From a virus: a stretch of DNA of 36,926 nucleotides. The first letter of the stretch is position 1. Each line of letters opens with the position of its first letter. Location: IMG/VR virus record IMGVR_UViG_3300037319_000092, positions 1-36,926 of that record, one strand, 5' to 3'. A program made the position numbers and the translations under genes. A model generated the notes under the pieces. It ran no database searches and was not told the DNA's origin. It saw only the letters and a program-made list of their open reading frames with translations. Shown one piece after another: positions 8,201-15,537 of the stretch.

Positions 8201-10131
8201 TCAAAACCATTAGTTTCACAGTAATCGTAAAAATACTGCAACTGAGGAAGATCAGTCTGAGTGTTTACATCTGTCACCTTTCTAGGGTTTGCAGGATGCT
8301 CTAGAATGTACCGCATTAAGGCTGCAGGGTTGCTTGTAGCACCGTCTACCCATGCTGAACCGTTCCATACTTTACAGAATGTTTGAACAATTGCACTTAT
8401 ACCTTCAATGTTTCCGTTTAGTTGATCGCTGGCTTTGATTTTAAACGCAGTCTTTGCGATCTTAGCCCCAACAGGGTCAACAGCAGGATTTGCATTTCTT
8501 AAGAAAGTAACGTTCTGCAAAACGGATGTAAAGTAGTATCTTACAGTTGCGTTATCTTCAATGTTGTCACCAGTTTCTCTACGAACTCTAACAATCAATC
8601 TGTCGTAGTTTAAACCAGAATAAGTTTTGGTAAATGTAAAACCATCTTTCTTAGCAGAATCACCACCAATTGTAAATGTCTCTAACAAGGAATAAGTGGC
8701 ACCAACATCTGTAGAAACTTCTGCTCTAAATGTTACTGACGTTGCAGAAGAATTTCCAGAACCATCACCCTTCACAATTATTCTTCTTAGTCCTTGCGGG
8801 AAGTGCAAAGCCAATGTCAAAGAGTTAACGGCTTCTGTCGTTGCCGCTTCAAAGAAAGGACCGGGAGTTACAGAAACTTCAGGGTTACCATCACAAACTA
8901 ATACAGCATTTGTATTTACTTGCGTAACATCTTTACCGTAAATAGCATCAAAGTTTCTTTTGACTTCTTCACTTGGTTCTATCTTGCGATCTAATGTAAT
9001 TTTTGTTACTTCAGTGAAACCGGACAATGGTACTTCACCAATTTTATAACTATTGTCATCAATTTCTAATGGACCATATCCCCAAACTAAAAGCATTGAT
9101 AAGAAACTATCTCTTTCGTTTTCATAAGTAAGAAAGTTGTTGCTACCAAGCAAAGGTGTAATTCTCATTTTACCTAAAACAACAGGAACAGCACCATAAG
9201 GGTTTCCTCTGTTCTGACCACCGTTGACCAACAATTGACGTTCTGCTGAACCGGGGTCTTTACCTGAACCACCACCACCACCATTGACTGAAGGTCTAAT
9301 TGGTGCAATAGCATTGATTAAGGATGAACCAACCATGACAATAGCAGCAGAAGCAGCAATGTTCATAGCAACCAGACCCAATCCAACTGACCCACCCATC
9401 ACTGTAGCAGCGGCGGCAGCAGAAGTAAACCCTGTGAGTGAACCAGCAAGCATTGGTGCGTAATACGCTAAAGCTATGACAGCTACTAGTCTGATTGCAC
9501 TTTTACCAGCTACAGCCCTGTACTCGATTGCATCGTGTTCTTTGATAGTAGTTGTCAACCACTCATCTTGATTTACTAATTTACCATTTACTAAAACATT
9601 AATTCTGCTTTTTAATTCTGCAGCGATATTGTATTGCAAACTTATGTTCTGCACTAACTCAGCTACATTTGTACCGGGTACGACAGCTAATGTGTATCTT
9701 TGTGTTTTTAAAGGATGAGGCACTGCATTTAGTACAACATTATTTTTCTCAGAATACTTATAAAAACCAGTAATTCTTCTAGCCCACTTAGCGTTAGCAA
9801 AAGATTCAATAACAGTATCTCTACCTTCTCTAGAGTGAATAAAATGAGTTGCACTTACAGCCATACCAACGTGTGACTCATACCCAAAAACTCTAAATAC
9901 TACAACATCACCTTCAGAAGGAGAATCTGATTCTTCCCAACCTTCTTTATACTGTGCAAACAACTCTTCAATTCTATCACTATCTTCTGTTTGATATTCT
10001 GCACTAAAACTAGGTAAAGTAATATTATATTCATTCTTATAGATTAAACGAATTAATCCCCAACAATCAATACCTGTATCTACCCTACCTTTTTCAACGT
10101 AAGGGATACCTATATATTTTTCAAAATTCAT
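5218..10131 (-). CDS. Giant tail-tip protein: NlpC/P60 (K-like) + I-like + J-like fusion
   Basis: 1637 residues. Residues about 1-126 are an NlpC/P60-type cysteine peptidase domain (Cys23 in GIDCWG; His87 in ESHVGMAV; His99 in THFIHS), equivalent to the peptidase part of lambda K. Residues about 140-208 resemble the ubiquitin-like fold of lambda I, followed by its long Ala/Gly-rich hydrophobic stretch (about 212-280) ending in INAIAPIRP. From about 295 on it is a J-class central tail protein (RQLLVNGGQNRGNPYGAVPVVLGKMR...), with fibronectin-III-like repeats in roughly 1080-1370 and a beta-rich C-terminus. In lambda K, I and J are separate genes; here they are one frame with no internal stop. 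It should form the tail-tip complex, cut peptidoglycan and contact the host. The ATG is preceded by AAAGGAAT. Confidence 0.85.
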   Translation of the reverse strand: MNFEKYIGIPYVEKGRVDTGIDCWGLIRLIYKNEYNITLPSFSAEYQTEDSDRIEELFAQYKEGWEESDSPSEGDVVVFRVFGYESHVGMAVSATHFIHSREGRDTVIESFANAKWARRITGFYKYSEKNNVVLNAVPHPLKTQRYTLAVVPGTNVAELVQNISLQYNIAAELKSRINVLVNGKLVNQDEWLTTTIKEHDAIEYRAVAGKSAIRLVAVIALAYYAPMLAGSLTGFTSAAAAATVMGGSVGLGLVAMNIAASAAIVMVGSSLINAIAPIRPSVNGGGGGSGKDPGSAERQLLVNGGQNRGNPYGAVPVVLGKMRITPLLGSNNFLTYENERDSFLSMLLVWGYGPLEIDDNSYKIGEVPLSGFTEVTKITLDRKIEPSEEVKRNFDAIYGKDVTQVNTNAVLVCDGNPEVSVTPGPFFEAATTEAVNSLTLALHFPQGLRRIIVKGDGSGNSSATSVTFRAEVSTDVGATYSLLETFTIGGDSAKKDGFTFTKTYSGLNYDRLIVRVRRETGDNIEDNATVRYYFTSVLQNVTFLRNANPAVDPVGAKIAKTAFKIKASDQLNGNIEGISAIVQTFCKVWNGSAWVDGATSNPAALMRYILEHPANPRKVTDVNTQTDLPQLQYFYDYCETNGFEYNSILGDVRSVLEVIRDVCAAGRASPALIDGKWTVIIDQEKSNVVQHFSPHNSFNFEGSKVLPKRPDGLRITYYDEEKDYQESEIIVYEIGKNDSNSSLFESMTLPGVTKSSLVVDHARWHLAQMKLRPEIYTIETDIEYLVCNRGDRVKVMHDVPLWGLGSGRVKNRLSSTQLELDEEIPIEANNQYTIRFRSKTGASITRTLAPKTIGGYYSIIDLTSSVTANEADYGDLFLFGELNQESEDLIVLSIEPSSNNTARIVMVDYGVANDYNIFNQYLTLSESTVFESQITLPPVFQIEGFGDKIPSITGFVSDESVMERVSKGVFKYNINVSYFNAAALPVITDYIEVQYDLSSSNTSVNFKSIIVPFQKGSANITDVNENETYKVRMRYIGRNGKIGNWTNYSDHTVVGKATAPSDVTLLTISADKSSGQLLLSWHPNAEYDVSTYEVRTEDSGFGVEDFRRIFYGDATKTFVKYRANGSAVFYVRAVDTSGNYSLNSTLVTFIPEDVPNILDIDYSYSDTALTSATVTLTWADVTTSEFEVSYYEIYYDSIVRTVRANNITLPANWLGDRLFTIKTVDLQGNESSGYSEIIAKLAPNPPFDLRSQVVDNNVMLFWTLPNRTSLPIDHILLKRGNTYESASVIGDKKGAFTTITENTGGVFTYWLAAVDTENIESEPISITATVAEPPDFVFNANFISDFTGTKSSAAFDGSILALPINTTETFEQHFTTRSWVSPQSQVTAGFPIFIQPTNASGFYEEVFDFGQPLASSRILLSIEGSAIAGSPVVVPNISLSLDNSTYIDYNGVTDVFGTNFRYIKIKVVVNSAPPNVGLFEITQLSVRLDAKLKSDTGKISASSSDALGSIVNFTKEFIDVQSINLSPLATTPIIAVYDIKDNFASGTYSVSSGVCTVTINSHGLITGQDLKFFTNSGGAISGIYTVTGFTTNTFTITMATADTTGTSSMYPQSFRIYLFDNSGIRVSSTTSWSIKGY

Positions 10132-10140
10132 ACTATTCCT

Positions 10141-10662
10141 TTAAAACATTCCGGGGAAATACCTCGGAGTAAACGAGTGCATTGGAAAGGGTTCTCTTTC
10201 GTAATCAGTCATAGCCAAATCTGCTGTAACTGAGTTCTTGTCATAACTAAAATTATTGATGTAAAAATCAGAGAAAGAAACTTCTACTACGTCTGGTGAT
10301 TTAGTCAGTACTAGCTCTAGTTTAATTCTAGGAGGTGCAGACATTGTTCTGATAATAGGAGTCAGATACCTAGTAACATCATGCATTACAATTGAACATC
10401 TTGGAGCCTGTGCTTCATCTTCAGACGGTAGCGATATTTGCATGGGAATAAAAGTATAGTCAAAACTATTACTTGTTACCCCATATATTACTTCATCATC
10501 TGTTTCAGATATTCTCTTAGTAAAACCGTCTGATAATCTTACGAGTACTTCTGACTCGTTCACAGGATTGTAGACTGTCAATAAAATAATCAAATCATCA
10601 TCTGAATCTGGAGAGAATACAGCTTTCAGTGCATTTGGTGATAGTGAAGTTAAACGACTCAA
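10141..10662 (-). CDS. Tail-tip protein, DUF1833 family (lambda L-like position)
   Basis: 173 residues. The pattern FIPMQISLPSEDEAQAPRCSIVMHDVTRYLTPIIRTM...PPRIKLELVLTKSPDVVE is characteristic of the DUF1833 family of tail assembly proteins, found between tape measure and central tail protein in siphophages. The position is that of lambda gpL, a tail-tip component. The start overlaps the stop of the upstream gene by 4 bases, and the stop is 9 bases before the K-I-J fusion. No cysteine cluster for an iron-sulphur centre as in lambda L is visible. Confidence 0.75.
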   Translation of the reverse strand: MSRLTSLSPNALKAVFSPDSDDDLIILLTVYNPVNESEVLVRLSDGFTKRISETDDEVIYGVTSNSFDYTFIPMQISLPSEDEAQAPRCSIVMHDVTRYLTPIIRTMSAPPRIKLELVLTKSPDVVEVSFSDFYINNFSYDKNSVTADLAMTDYEREPFPMHSFTPRYFPGMF

Positions 10663-11024
10663 GGTAATATCTCCATGTTTATGGCAATTTGATAAAAGTC
10701 AGGTAAGATGTAACTTATGGTATACATCTGACCATCACCTTGAGGAATTATCCTCGCTTCAACAACACTAAGTTTTCTCGGATGAGTAAAACCAAAACGC
10801 ATAGTACCTCTCAGTGTATCTTGTACAAAAGCACGTAGCGTTTCGCATTGCGTAGTAGACATGTTGAATGTTAGATTCAATATGTCAGGACGCTGCGCTC
10901 TTCTGCGTTGCTTTGCAGGACCAAGATCAGTCTGAGTACGAATGACGATCACACCAATTGTTTCAGAATAATTACTCAAAGGTATTTGCGGTAAAGCCAA
11001 AGGCCATGATACACTATAAGCCAT
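10659..11024 (-). CDS. Minor tail (tail-tip) protein, lambda M-like position
   Basis: 121 residues. The opening MAYSVSWPLALPQIPL and the segments RRRAQRPDILNLTFNMS and TMRFGFTHPRK match a widespread siphophage family encoded immediately after the tape measure. By position and size it corresponds to lambda gpM, which joins the tip complex to the tape measure and the first tube ring; the exact biochemical role is inferred from context. It sits 3 bases after the tape-measure stop. Confidence 0.72.
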   Translation of the reverse strand: MAYSVSWPLALPQIPLSNYSETIGVIVIRTQTDLGPAKQRRRAQRPDILNLTFNMSTTQCETLRAFVQDTLRGTMRFGFTHPRKLSVVEARIIPQGDGQMYTISYILPDFYQIAINMEILP

Positions 11025-11027
11025 TAA

Positions 11028-14000
11028 TTATCTCCTAATTAGTTGAGGTTGTAAACCGAATGTTGATTTTATAGATTTCTGAGAAGCGCTACCACTGCGT
11101 GATATTTCACCTGCAGTCATGTCGCCAATAAGAACTTCAATTCTGCGGTTACCTTTAGAATCAGTAGTTTCAGTTGTGCGAGCTTGAGATGTACTGTTGT
11201 TTACAACATTGACAGATACATTACCTGTGGAACCACCACTAGCGACAACACCCAGTGAGCCGTCTGAGCCTCTGCGTAAGGGCATAATGGCCTCTGGACC
11301 AGCCTCACCCATCATACCAGTACCTTTAGCGAACTTGAACAGCGTAGGAGAGTCCACAACTGAGTTGCTAAATGAACCACCTTTAGCGAATTGTTGAATT
11401 CCACCACCACTGAATGAACCACCATTAGCAAAACCAAACATTGCACCTATACTAGACATTATACCTGAAGCACCACCAGATGCTTTAAGAGCATTGGTCA
11501 TCTGCATTTGAACTTCAAGTTTAAGCAATCCAATTAACATTGATTCTACCATATCGGAGAATGATGACTTACCTGTTAAAGCAAAATCAACAATGGAATC
11601 ACCCATTCCTTTGAATAGATTTTCGAAGGCATCACTGTACGCTTGATTGCGCTTGAAAGCATCTGTCAAGGTGTCTTGTTCTCTAGCCAAACGCTCTTCT
11701 AGGAAGTCTTTTTGCAATTGATTTTCAGTAGTATAAAGTATCTTTGCTTGCTCGAAATCAGCAACATTCATTACTTTTCTAGCGTCTGAAATTCTTTTCT
11801 CCATTTCTACATCAGCTTTTAGACTATCGCTCTTAAATTTAGAGAGTGAAGTAATCGAAGCCTTTTCATCATCTGATTTAAAATCCATACCATACTGAGA
11901 TGCAATACCTTCACGAGCAGCATTTATATCAGAAATATTCTTACCTACTGAAGAACCAGCAGATTCCAAAGCTTTGAAAGAAGAAGATGTCTTATACACA
12001 ACGTTTAGCAGTTCTGCGTATTCCTTCAATGAAACATTACCTGACAACAAAGCAGTGTCTAATTTTTCAATTGTAGCGTAGTACTGATCACCCATGTTTG
12101 AACTCTTGCCGTACAAACCAGCAATCAAATCAACATCTCTTTTTCTTTCGTCTTCTGTGCGCTTCAACAATTCAGTAGCATTGGCTTGCTCATAAATCTT
12201 ATTGATGTTTTCTTGTCTAGTGCTAGACTGTTTCTGAAAGTCTTCAGTAGATTGCACTTTAGATAAAGCTATTTCAGATTTTGTAAGATTTTCCACAGCA
12301 CCAGCTTGAGAAAGTAAAAGTGCAGTAGCTTGCTCTATCATTCTCTGGTAAGAGTCTTCAATTTTATTTGCATCTGATTGTGCTTTATTAGCTGCGGTTT
12401 TTCTGTCTTTAGCATCTTTTTCGAACTGAATAGCAGCCAGTGCGTTTTTCTGACGTTCTGCTGCTAAATCTTTCTCAGCTTTGATCTGAGCTTCCAAATC
12501 CCTAACTACGGATTCTGCCTTGCCAAGTCTTTGTCCACTACCTCTAAGATTGTTAGCTGACTGTTGTAGCGATATTCTTGCTGCTGCAGTAATCGCATCA
12601 TCTAATTGATCTTGCAAAGGTACTTGTCTACCAACACCCATGATGGTTTCCCAAGTCTCATTCCAAACTTCTTTCAGTGAAATACCCAATCTTGTAAGTG
12701 TTCCAAAACTATCAACAGTTCTAAGAGATGCTTCTTTTGCTGCATTTTCATATGATGTAGTAGCAAGTGCTATTGCTTTTACAGAATCACCAGCTTTTTC
12801 GTAAGCATCAACTTGTTTTAAAATCTCAAGAGGTATAGTACCTAAACCAATAGCTAACTTAGTTAACGATTCTGTTGGTTTTTCCTGCAACTCTTTGAAT
12901 TTCTTTATTGTCTCTTCAATTGGTATATCAAAAGCAGTTTGCAATGCTTGTGCTGTTGTAGCGATCATTGCCAAACTGTCGGAAGTCATTCCACCAATTT
13001 TAGACATCTCAGTCATAACAGATAGAGCAACACCAGTACTTACACCAAGATCATTCATTGACTTAGCAGAAGCATATGCCATGTTTAATGAAACACCCAT
13101 AGCAGCACCTGTTAAGTTCAGCGCTTTGTTTAATTCGTTTTCTTCTTTGATTACCTTACTTATTGATGCTACCAGTCCTACAAGACCTGCACCTAATGCA
13201 AAAACAGCTACACCAACAACTGCTGTAAGCACCGCTCCGATTGCTAAGAAAGCTTTCATTGCCATACCACTTGAGCCAGCTAAAAGGGCCAACTGATATC
13301 GCAAGTATTCTACAACTTGTGCAGTACCTGTAACTTTCATTGCAAAAGCAACAACAGCTTTTCCAGAACCCAATACTGCATTTACAAACACCTGACCAAT
13401 AGCAAGACCAACGTCCTGAACACTGCTAATCATGCTTGCAGCAGCCTTGGTAAGCATCTTACCCATATCAGCACCAGCTACACCAGCTAACGCGAACTGA
13501 TCTCGTAACTGACCACCCTGCTGAACTAAAACTGTCATTGGAGATTGACCTGAGTACAGACCAACGAAAACGTCAGTAATCTGTGGACCTAATGCTCTGG
13601 ACAAATAATCAACCTGACGATCACCACCAGCTTTCTGTATACTTTGAAGACTTCTTTTGTATCGTTCCAAAGAAACAACTTGTTGTTCTGCAGTTTTACC
13701 TGAGAGTTTCAAAGCTTTCTCGAACTTGATAATTTTACTATTTGTAGCTGTTGTAATGTTTCCACCAGACGATGTTAAGCGGTTAACCCTGTCTAATTCG
13801 GTCGCCATATAAGCACTTGCTTTAGCGGTGTCTTCTTGTACTTTGATCTGAGACTTCATTTCATTTGTACGAGTGTTATTAGCCTGATTAATACTTACGC
13901 TTTTCTGAATCAATGCATCGTAATCAGCAGTAAGACCTTTTACATCTTTACCTTCAATACCGTACAATGTAATCAGTCTTTCCTTTTCACGAGAAAGGTC

Positions 14001-14525
14001 AACCATTTGTTTCTCTGTTAAACCTAAGTTCTTGTTGAATAAAGAAGATACTTCCGTACTTGTCTTAAATTCATTCTTAAGCTTCTGCATCAAACCAATA
14101 CTCTTATCGAATGGGTCACCACCGATCAAAGCTCTTTGTGTTTTAAGTGTAGCGTTCAAAGAAAGCATATCGGCATCTAAAGCACCGGCAGCTTTGGCTG
14201 TAGCTAGAATAGAGGATTGACCTTTTGAATTACCTTGAGCCATGAACTCAAGAATTAAATTCTGACGCTCCAACATGGTGGTTGATTTACCAGTGGCTTC
14301 ATTTGCTTTTTCTTGAGCTATCTTTAGCTTTTCTTGAGAAGCAGCAGCTTTGGCAGCAGATTGTTCAGCTTTAACTAGTTCCTTGTTGCTCTTTGCAGAC
14401 TCCTTAGACATCTCCTGCAAGGGTTTGTTTATTTTACTTACAGCAGTGCCTAGTTCCGCTATTTTCTTAGCAGCAGCATCCAATTCTGACGTATCTACTA
14501 CGAATTTTAGTTCTGAAAGTTCCAT
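11028..14525 (-). CDS. Tail length tape measure protein
   Basis: 1165 residues, the longest helical protein here. The N-terminal half is coiled-coil-rich (Lys/Glu/Gln/Ala heptads). A conserved core (ITDVFVGLYSGQSPMTVLVQQGGQLRDQF) and a hydrophobic block (about residues 415-455) typical of tape measures follow. Near the C-terminus lies the lambda H-type motif FAKGTGMMGEAGPEAIMPL. It is encoded just after chaperones G/GT, as in lambda. By the usual 1.5 Angstrom per residue rule the tail would be roughly 170 nm before any processing. The start has a strong AGGAGA site. Confidence 0.93.
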   Translation of the reverse strand: MELSELKFVVDTSELDAAAKKIAELGTAVSKINKPLQEMSKESAKSNKELVKAEQSAAKAAASQEKLKIAQEKANEATGKSTTMLERQNLILEFMAQGNSKGQSSILATAKAAGALDADMLSLNATLKTQRALIGGDPFDKSIGLMQKLKNEFKTSTEVSSLFNKNLGLTEKQMVDLSREKERLITLYGIEGKDVKGLTADYDALIQKSVSINQANNTRTNEMKSQIKVQEDTAKASAYMATELDRVNRLTSSGGNITTATNSKIIKFEKALKLSGKTAEQQVVSLERYKRSLQSIQKAGGDRQVDYLSRALGPQITDVFVGLYSGQSPMTVLVQQGGQLRDQFALAGVAGADMGKMLTKAAASMISSVQDVGLAIGQVFVNAVLGSGKAVVAFAMKVTGTAQVVEYLRYQLALLAGSSGMAMKAFLAIGAVLTAVVGVAVFALGAGLVGLVASISKVIKEENELNKALNLTGAAMGVSLNMAYASAKSMNDLGVSTGVALSVMTEMSKIGGMTSDSLAMIATTAQALQTAFDIPIEETIKKFKELQEKPTESLTKLAIGLGTIPLEILKQVDAYEKAGDSVKAIALATTSYENAAKEASLRTVDSFGTLTRLGISLKEVWNETWETIMGVGRQVPLQDQLDDAITAAARISLQQSANNLRGSGQRLGKAESVVRDLEAQIKAEKDLAAERQKNALAAIQFEKDAKDRKTAANKAQSDANKIEDSYQRMIEQATALLLSQAGAVENLTKSEIALSKVQSTEDFQKQSSTRQENINKIYEQANATELLKRTEDERKRDVDLIAGLYGKSSNMGDQYYATIEKLDTALLSGNVSLKEYAELLNVVYKTSSSFKALESAGSSVGKNISDINAAREGIASQYGMDFKSDDEKASITSLSKFKSDSLKADVEMEKRISDARKVMNVADFEQAKILYTTENQLQKDFLEERLAREQDTLTDAFKRNQAYSDAFENLFKGMGDSIVDFALTGKSSFSDMVESMLIGLLKLEVQMQMTNALKASGGASGIMSSIGAMFGFANGGSFSGGGIQQFAKGGSFSNSVVDSPTLFKFAKGTGMMGEAGPEAIMPLRRGSDGSLGVVASGGSTGNVSVNVVNNSTSQARTTETTDSKGNRRIEVLIGDMTAGEISRSGSASQKSIKSTFGLQPQLIRR

Positions 14526-14553
14526 TTTAATTTCTCCTGTTATGGATACGAAT

Positions 14554-14588
14554 CTATGTTTATGAACTGTTTAAATTCACAAACATAG
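14554..14588 (-). repeat. 13-bp stem-loop in the leader of the tape-measure gene
   Basis: Arms 14554-14566 and 14576-14588 pair over 13 bp with a 9-base loop. The one non-Watson-Crick position is G-U on the minus-strand RNA but A-C on the plus strand, so the fold is favoured in the leftward transcript. It lies between the gpGT stop and the tape-measure ribosome site. A role in translation control or mRNA processing is inferred. Confidence 0.55.
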
Positions 14589-14589
14589 A

Positions 14590-14607
14590 AGCCCTCGTTA
14601 GAAGGCT
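14590..14607 (-). repeat. Small hairpin after the gpGT stop
   Basis: AGCCTTC-TAAC-GAGGGCT (minus strand) makes a 7-bp stem with one G-U pair directly after the chaperone stop at 14614. There is no strong U-tract, so it is at best a weak terminator or a processing/stabilising hairpin, immediately followed by the larger stem at 14554-14588. Confidence 0.45.
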
Positions 14608-14613
14608 ACTACT

Positions 14614-15406
14614 TTATTTTTTAGACGCTCTCTTTCGCTCTGACTCAGCTTCCTTTGAGTAAGAATTCAATGCTTCATTATCAATTCTCTTGATAAGATA
14701 TAACTCCCACTCTTCTACCTCAACACCTATCAGATCAAGATATGCTTTGATATCCGAATAAGACAAAGGGTTGACACCAAACCCGTTAGAAGACCTTGAA
14801 TTGTTTAAGTCGATAAACCATTTCCATACTGGAACACAAGATTCCGGTAGTTCTTTCAACTGTTCTAACTCTTTTGGTTTTATACCAGTTTGTCTCCATA
14901 CGGAATTAAGCTGATCACGCAATGTCCCTGAATTACCTAATTTTCTACCAAGTTCAAATTCTTGTTTAGCAAAAGATACTGCGTCTTCTATCTCTTCTTC
15001 AGCGAAAGTTTAACAGTTGACCTGCTTCCTCCATTACTGCATCTTTAATCCAAGAATAGTCAGTAAAGATACGTTCTGCGTTTTCTTTGGTGAAAGGAAC
15101 TTCTTTAGTATTCTCTGTGATGTTGGACCAACCAATAACTCTCACAACTGCTGACTCAATACTCAATTCTTCAGCTTCTTCCAATGTCATGTCATCAGCA
15201 TCTTTACCTCTGCGTTTGGCTTGTTGCTCACGCAGCTTGAATTCACTGTACTTTTTACGACCGAAAGCTTTTACTGTTTTTGATTGATCACCTCTTACGG
15301 TAATGAACACTCCAGTACCTTCACCTGTTCCGGGAAGTTTTAACTCAAACTTATAACCGACTTCTGCAATTTCTGTGTAATTATGTTTTGCCAAATCAAA
15401 TGTCAT
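14614..15406 (-). CDS. Tail assembly chaperone gpGT (product of +1 frameshift)
   Basis: The frame encoding the 102-residue C-terminal ORF is open well upstream of its TTG (14922) and continues to 15003 without a stop, reading A-EEEIEDAVSFAKQEFELGRK...; an in-frame TAA at 15012-15010 closes it further upstream. It has no ribosome site or ATG of its own. Joined by a +1 shift on the UUU codon (15007-15005), gpG residues 1-134 continue into this frame to give a protein of about 263 residues, close to lambda gpGT (279). This longer form binds the tape measure and recruits tail tube subunits during assembly, and is not in the virion. Confidence 0.8.
14999..15012 (-). other. Programmed +1 ribosomal frameshift window (gpG to gpGT)
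   Basis: The downstream frame is closed by TAA at 15012-15010 and the gpG frame by TGA at 15001-14999, so the shift must occur within AAC TTT CGC. Only UUU slipping to UUC (+1) gives improved pairing, because tRNA-Phe (anticodon GAA) is cognate to UUC. A -2 slip gives poor re-pairing at every codon. A Shine-Dalgarno-like GGAGG lies at 15032-15028, 20 bases upstream. Confidence 0.75.
14999..15406 (-). CDS. Tail assembly chaperone gpG
   Basis: 135 residues, starting at the ATG at 15406 after a GGCTCC-type weak ribosome site about 16 bases downstream of an A/G-rich AGAAAGG. Acidic, helical and located between the major tail protein and the tape measure, as is lambda G. The stretch DDMTLEEAEELSIESAVVRVIGWSNI resembles tail chaperone families of proteobacterial siphophages. 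The 3' end (CTG TTA AAC TTT CGC TGA) holds the frameshift site that makes gpGT. The short form normally greatly exceeds gpGT. A sigma-70 promoter lies just upstream. Confidence 0.8.
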   Translation of the reverse strand: MTFDLAKHNYTEIAEVGYKFELKLPGTGEGTGVFITVRGDQSKTVKAFGRKKYSEFKLREQQAKRRGKDADDMTLEEAEELSIESAVVRVIGWSNITENTKEVPFTKENAERIFTDYSWIKDAVMEEAGQLLNFR

Positions 15407-15438
15407 GATGGAGCCTTTCTATTGTTAATCAAGTAATG

Positions 15439-15467
15439 ATTATAACATAATTTTCAAGATAAATCAA
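15439..15467 (-). promoter_or_regulatory. Sigma-70 promoter for tail chaperones and tail genes
   Basis: -35 TTGATT (15467-15462), 17-base spacer, TGT then -10 TATAAT (15444-15439). It lies between the terminator after the major tail protein and the gpG start, so tail assembly genes can be transcribed independently of the capsid genes. Confidence 0.8.
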
Positions 15468-15477
15468 GAGGTTGTAA

Positions 15478-15514
15478 ATAAGAAAAAACCCTCCGGCTTT
15501 TGACCGAAGGGTTT
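15478..15514 (-). terminator. Intrinsic terminator after the major tail protein
   Basis: Minus-strand stem AAACCCTTCGG / CCGGAGGGTTT (15514-15504 with 15496-15486; 11 bp with one G-U pair, 7-base loop) is followed by TTTTTTCTTATT. It lies 24 bases after the stop of the major tail protein and just before the promoter at 15439-15467. Confidence 0.85.
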
Positions 15515-15537
15515 ATATCAAATTAACTCGTCAACTT

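Noticed and set aside
14999-15022. A -1 or -2 slip on GTTAAAC for gpGT
   Set aside because: A -1 shift does not enter the frame of the downstream ORF. A -2 shift does, but re-pairing is poor at each codon and the TAA at 15012-15010 bars earlier sites.
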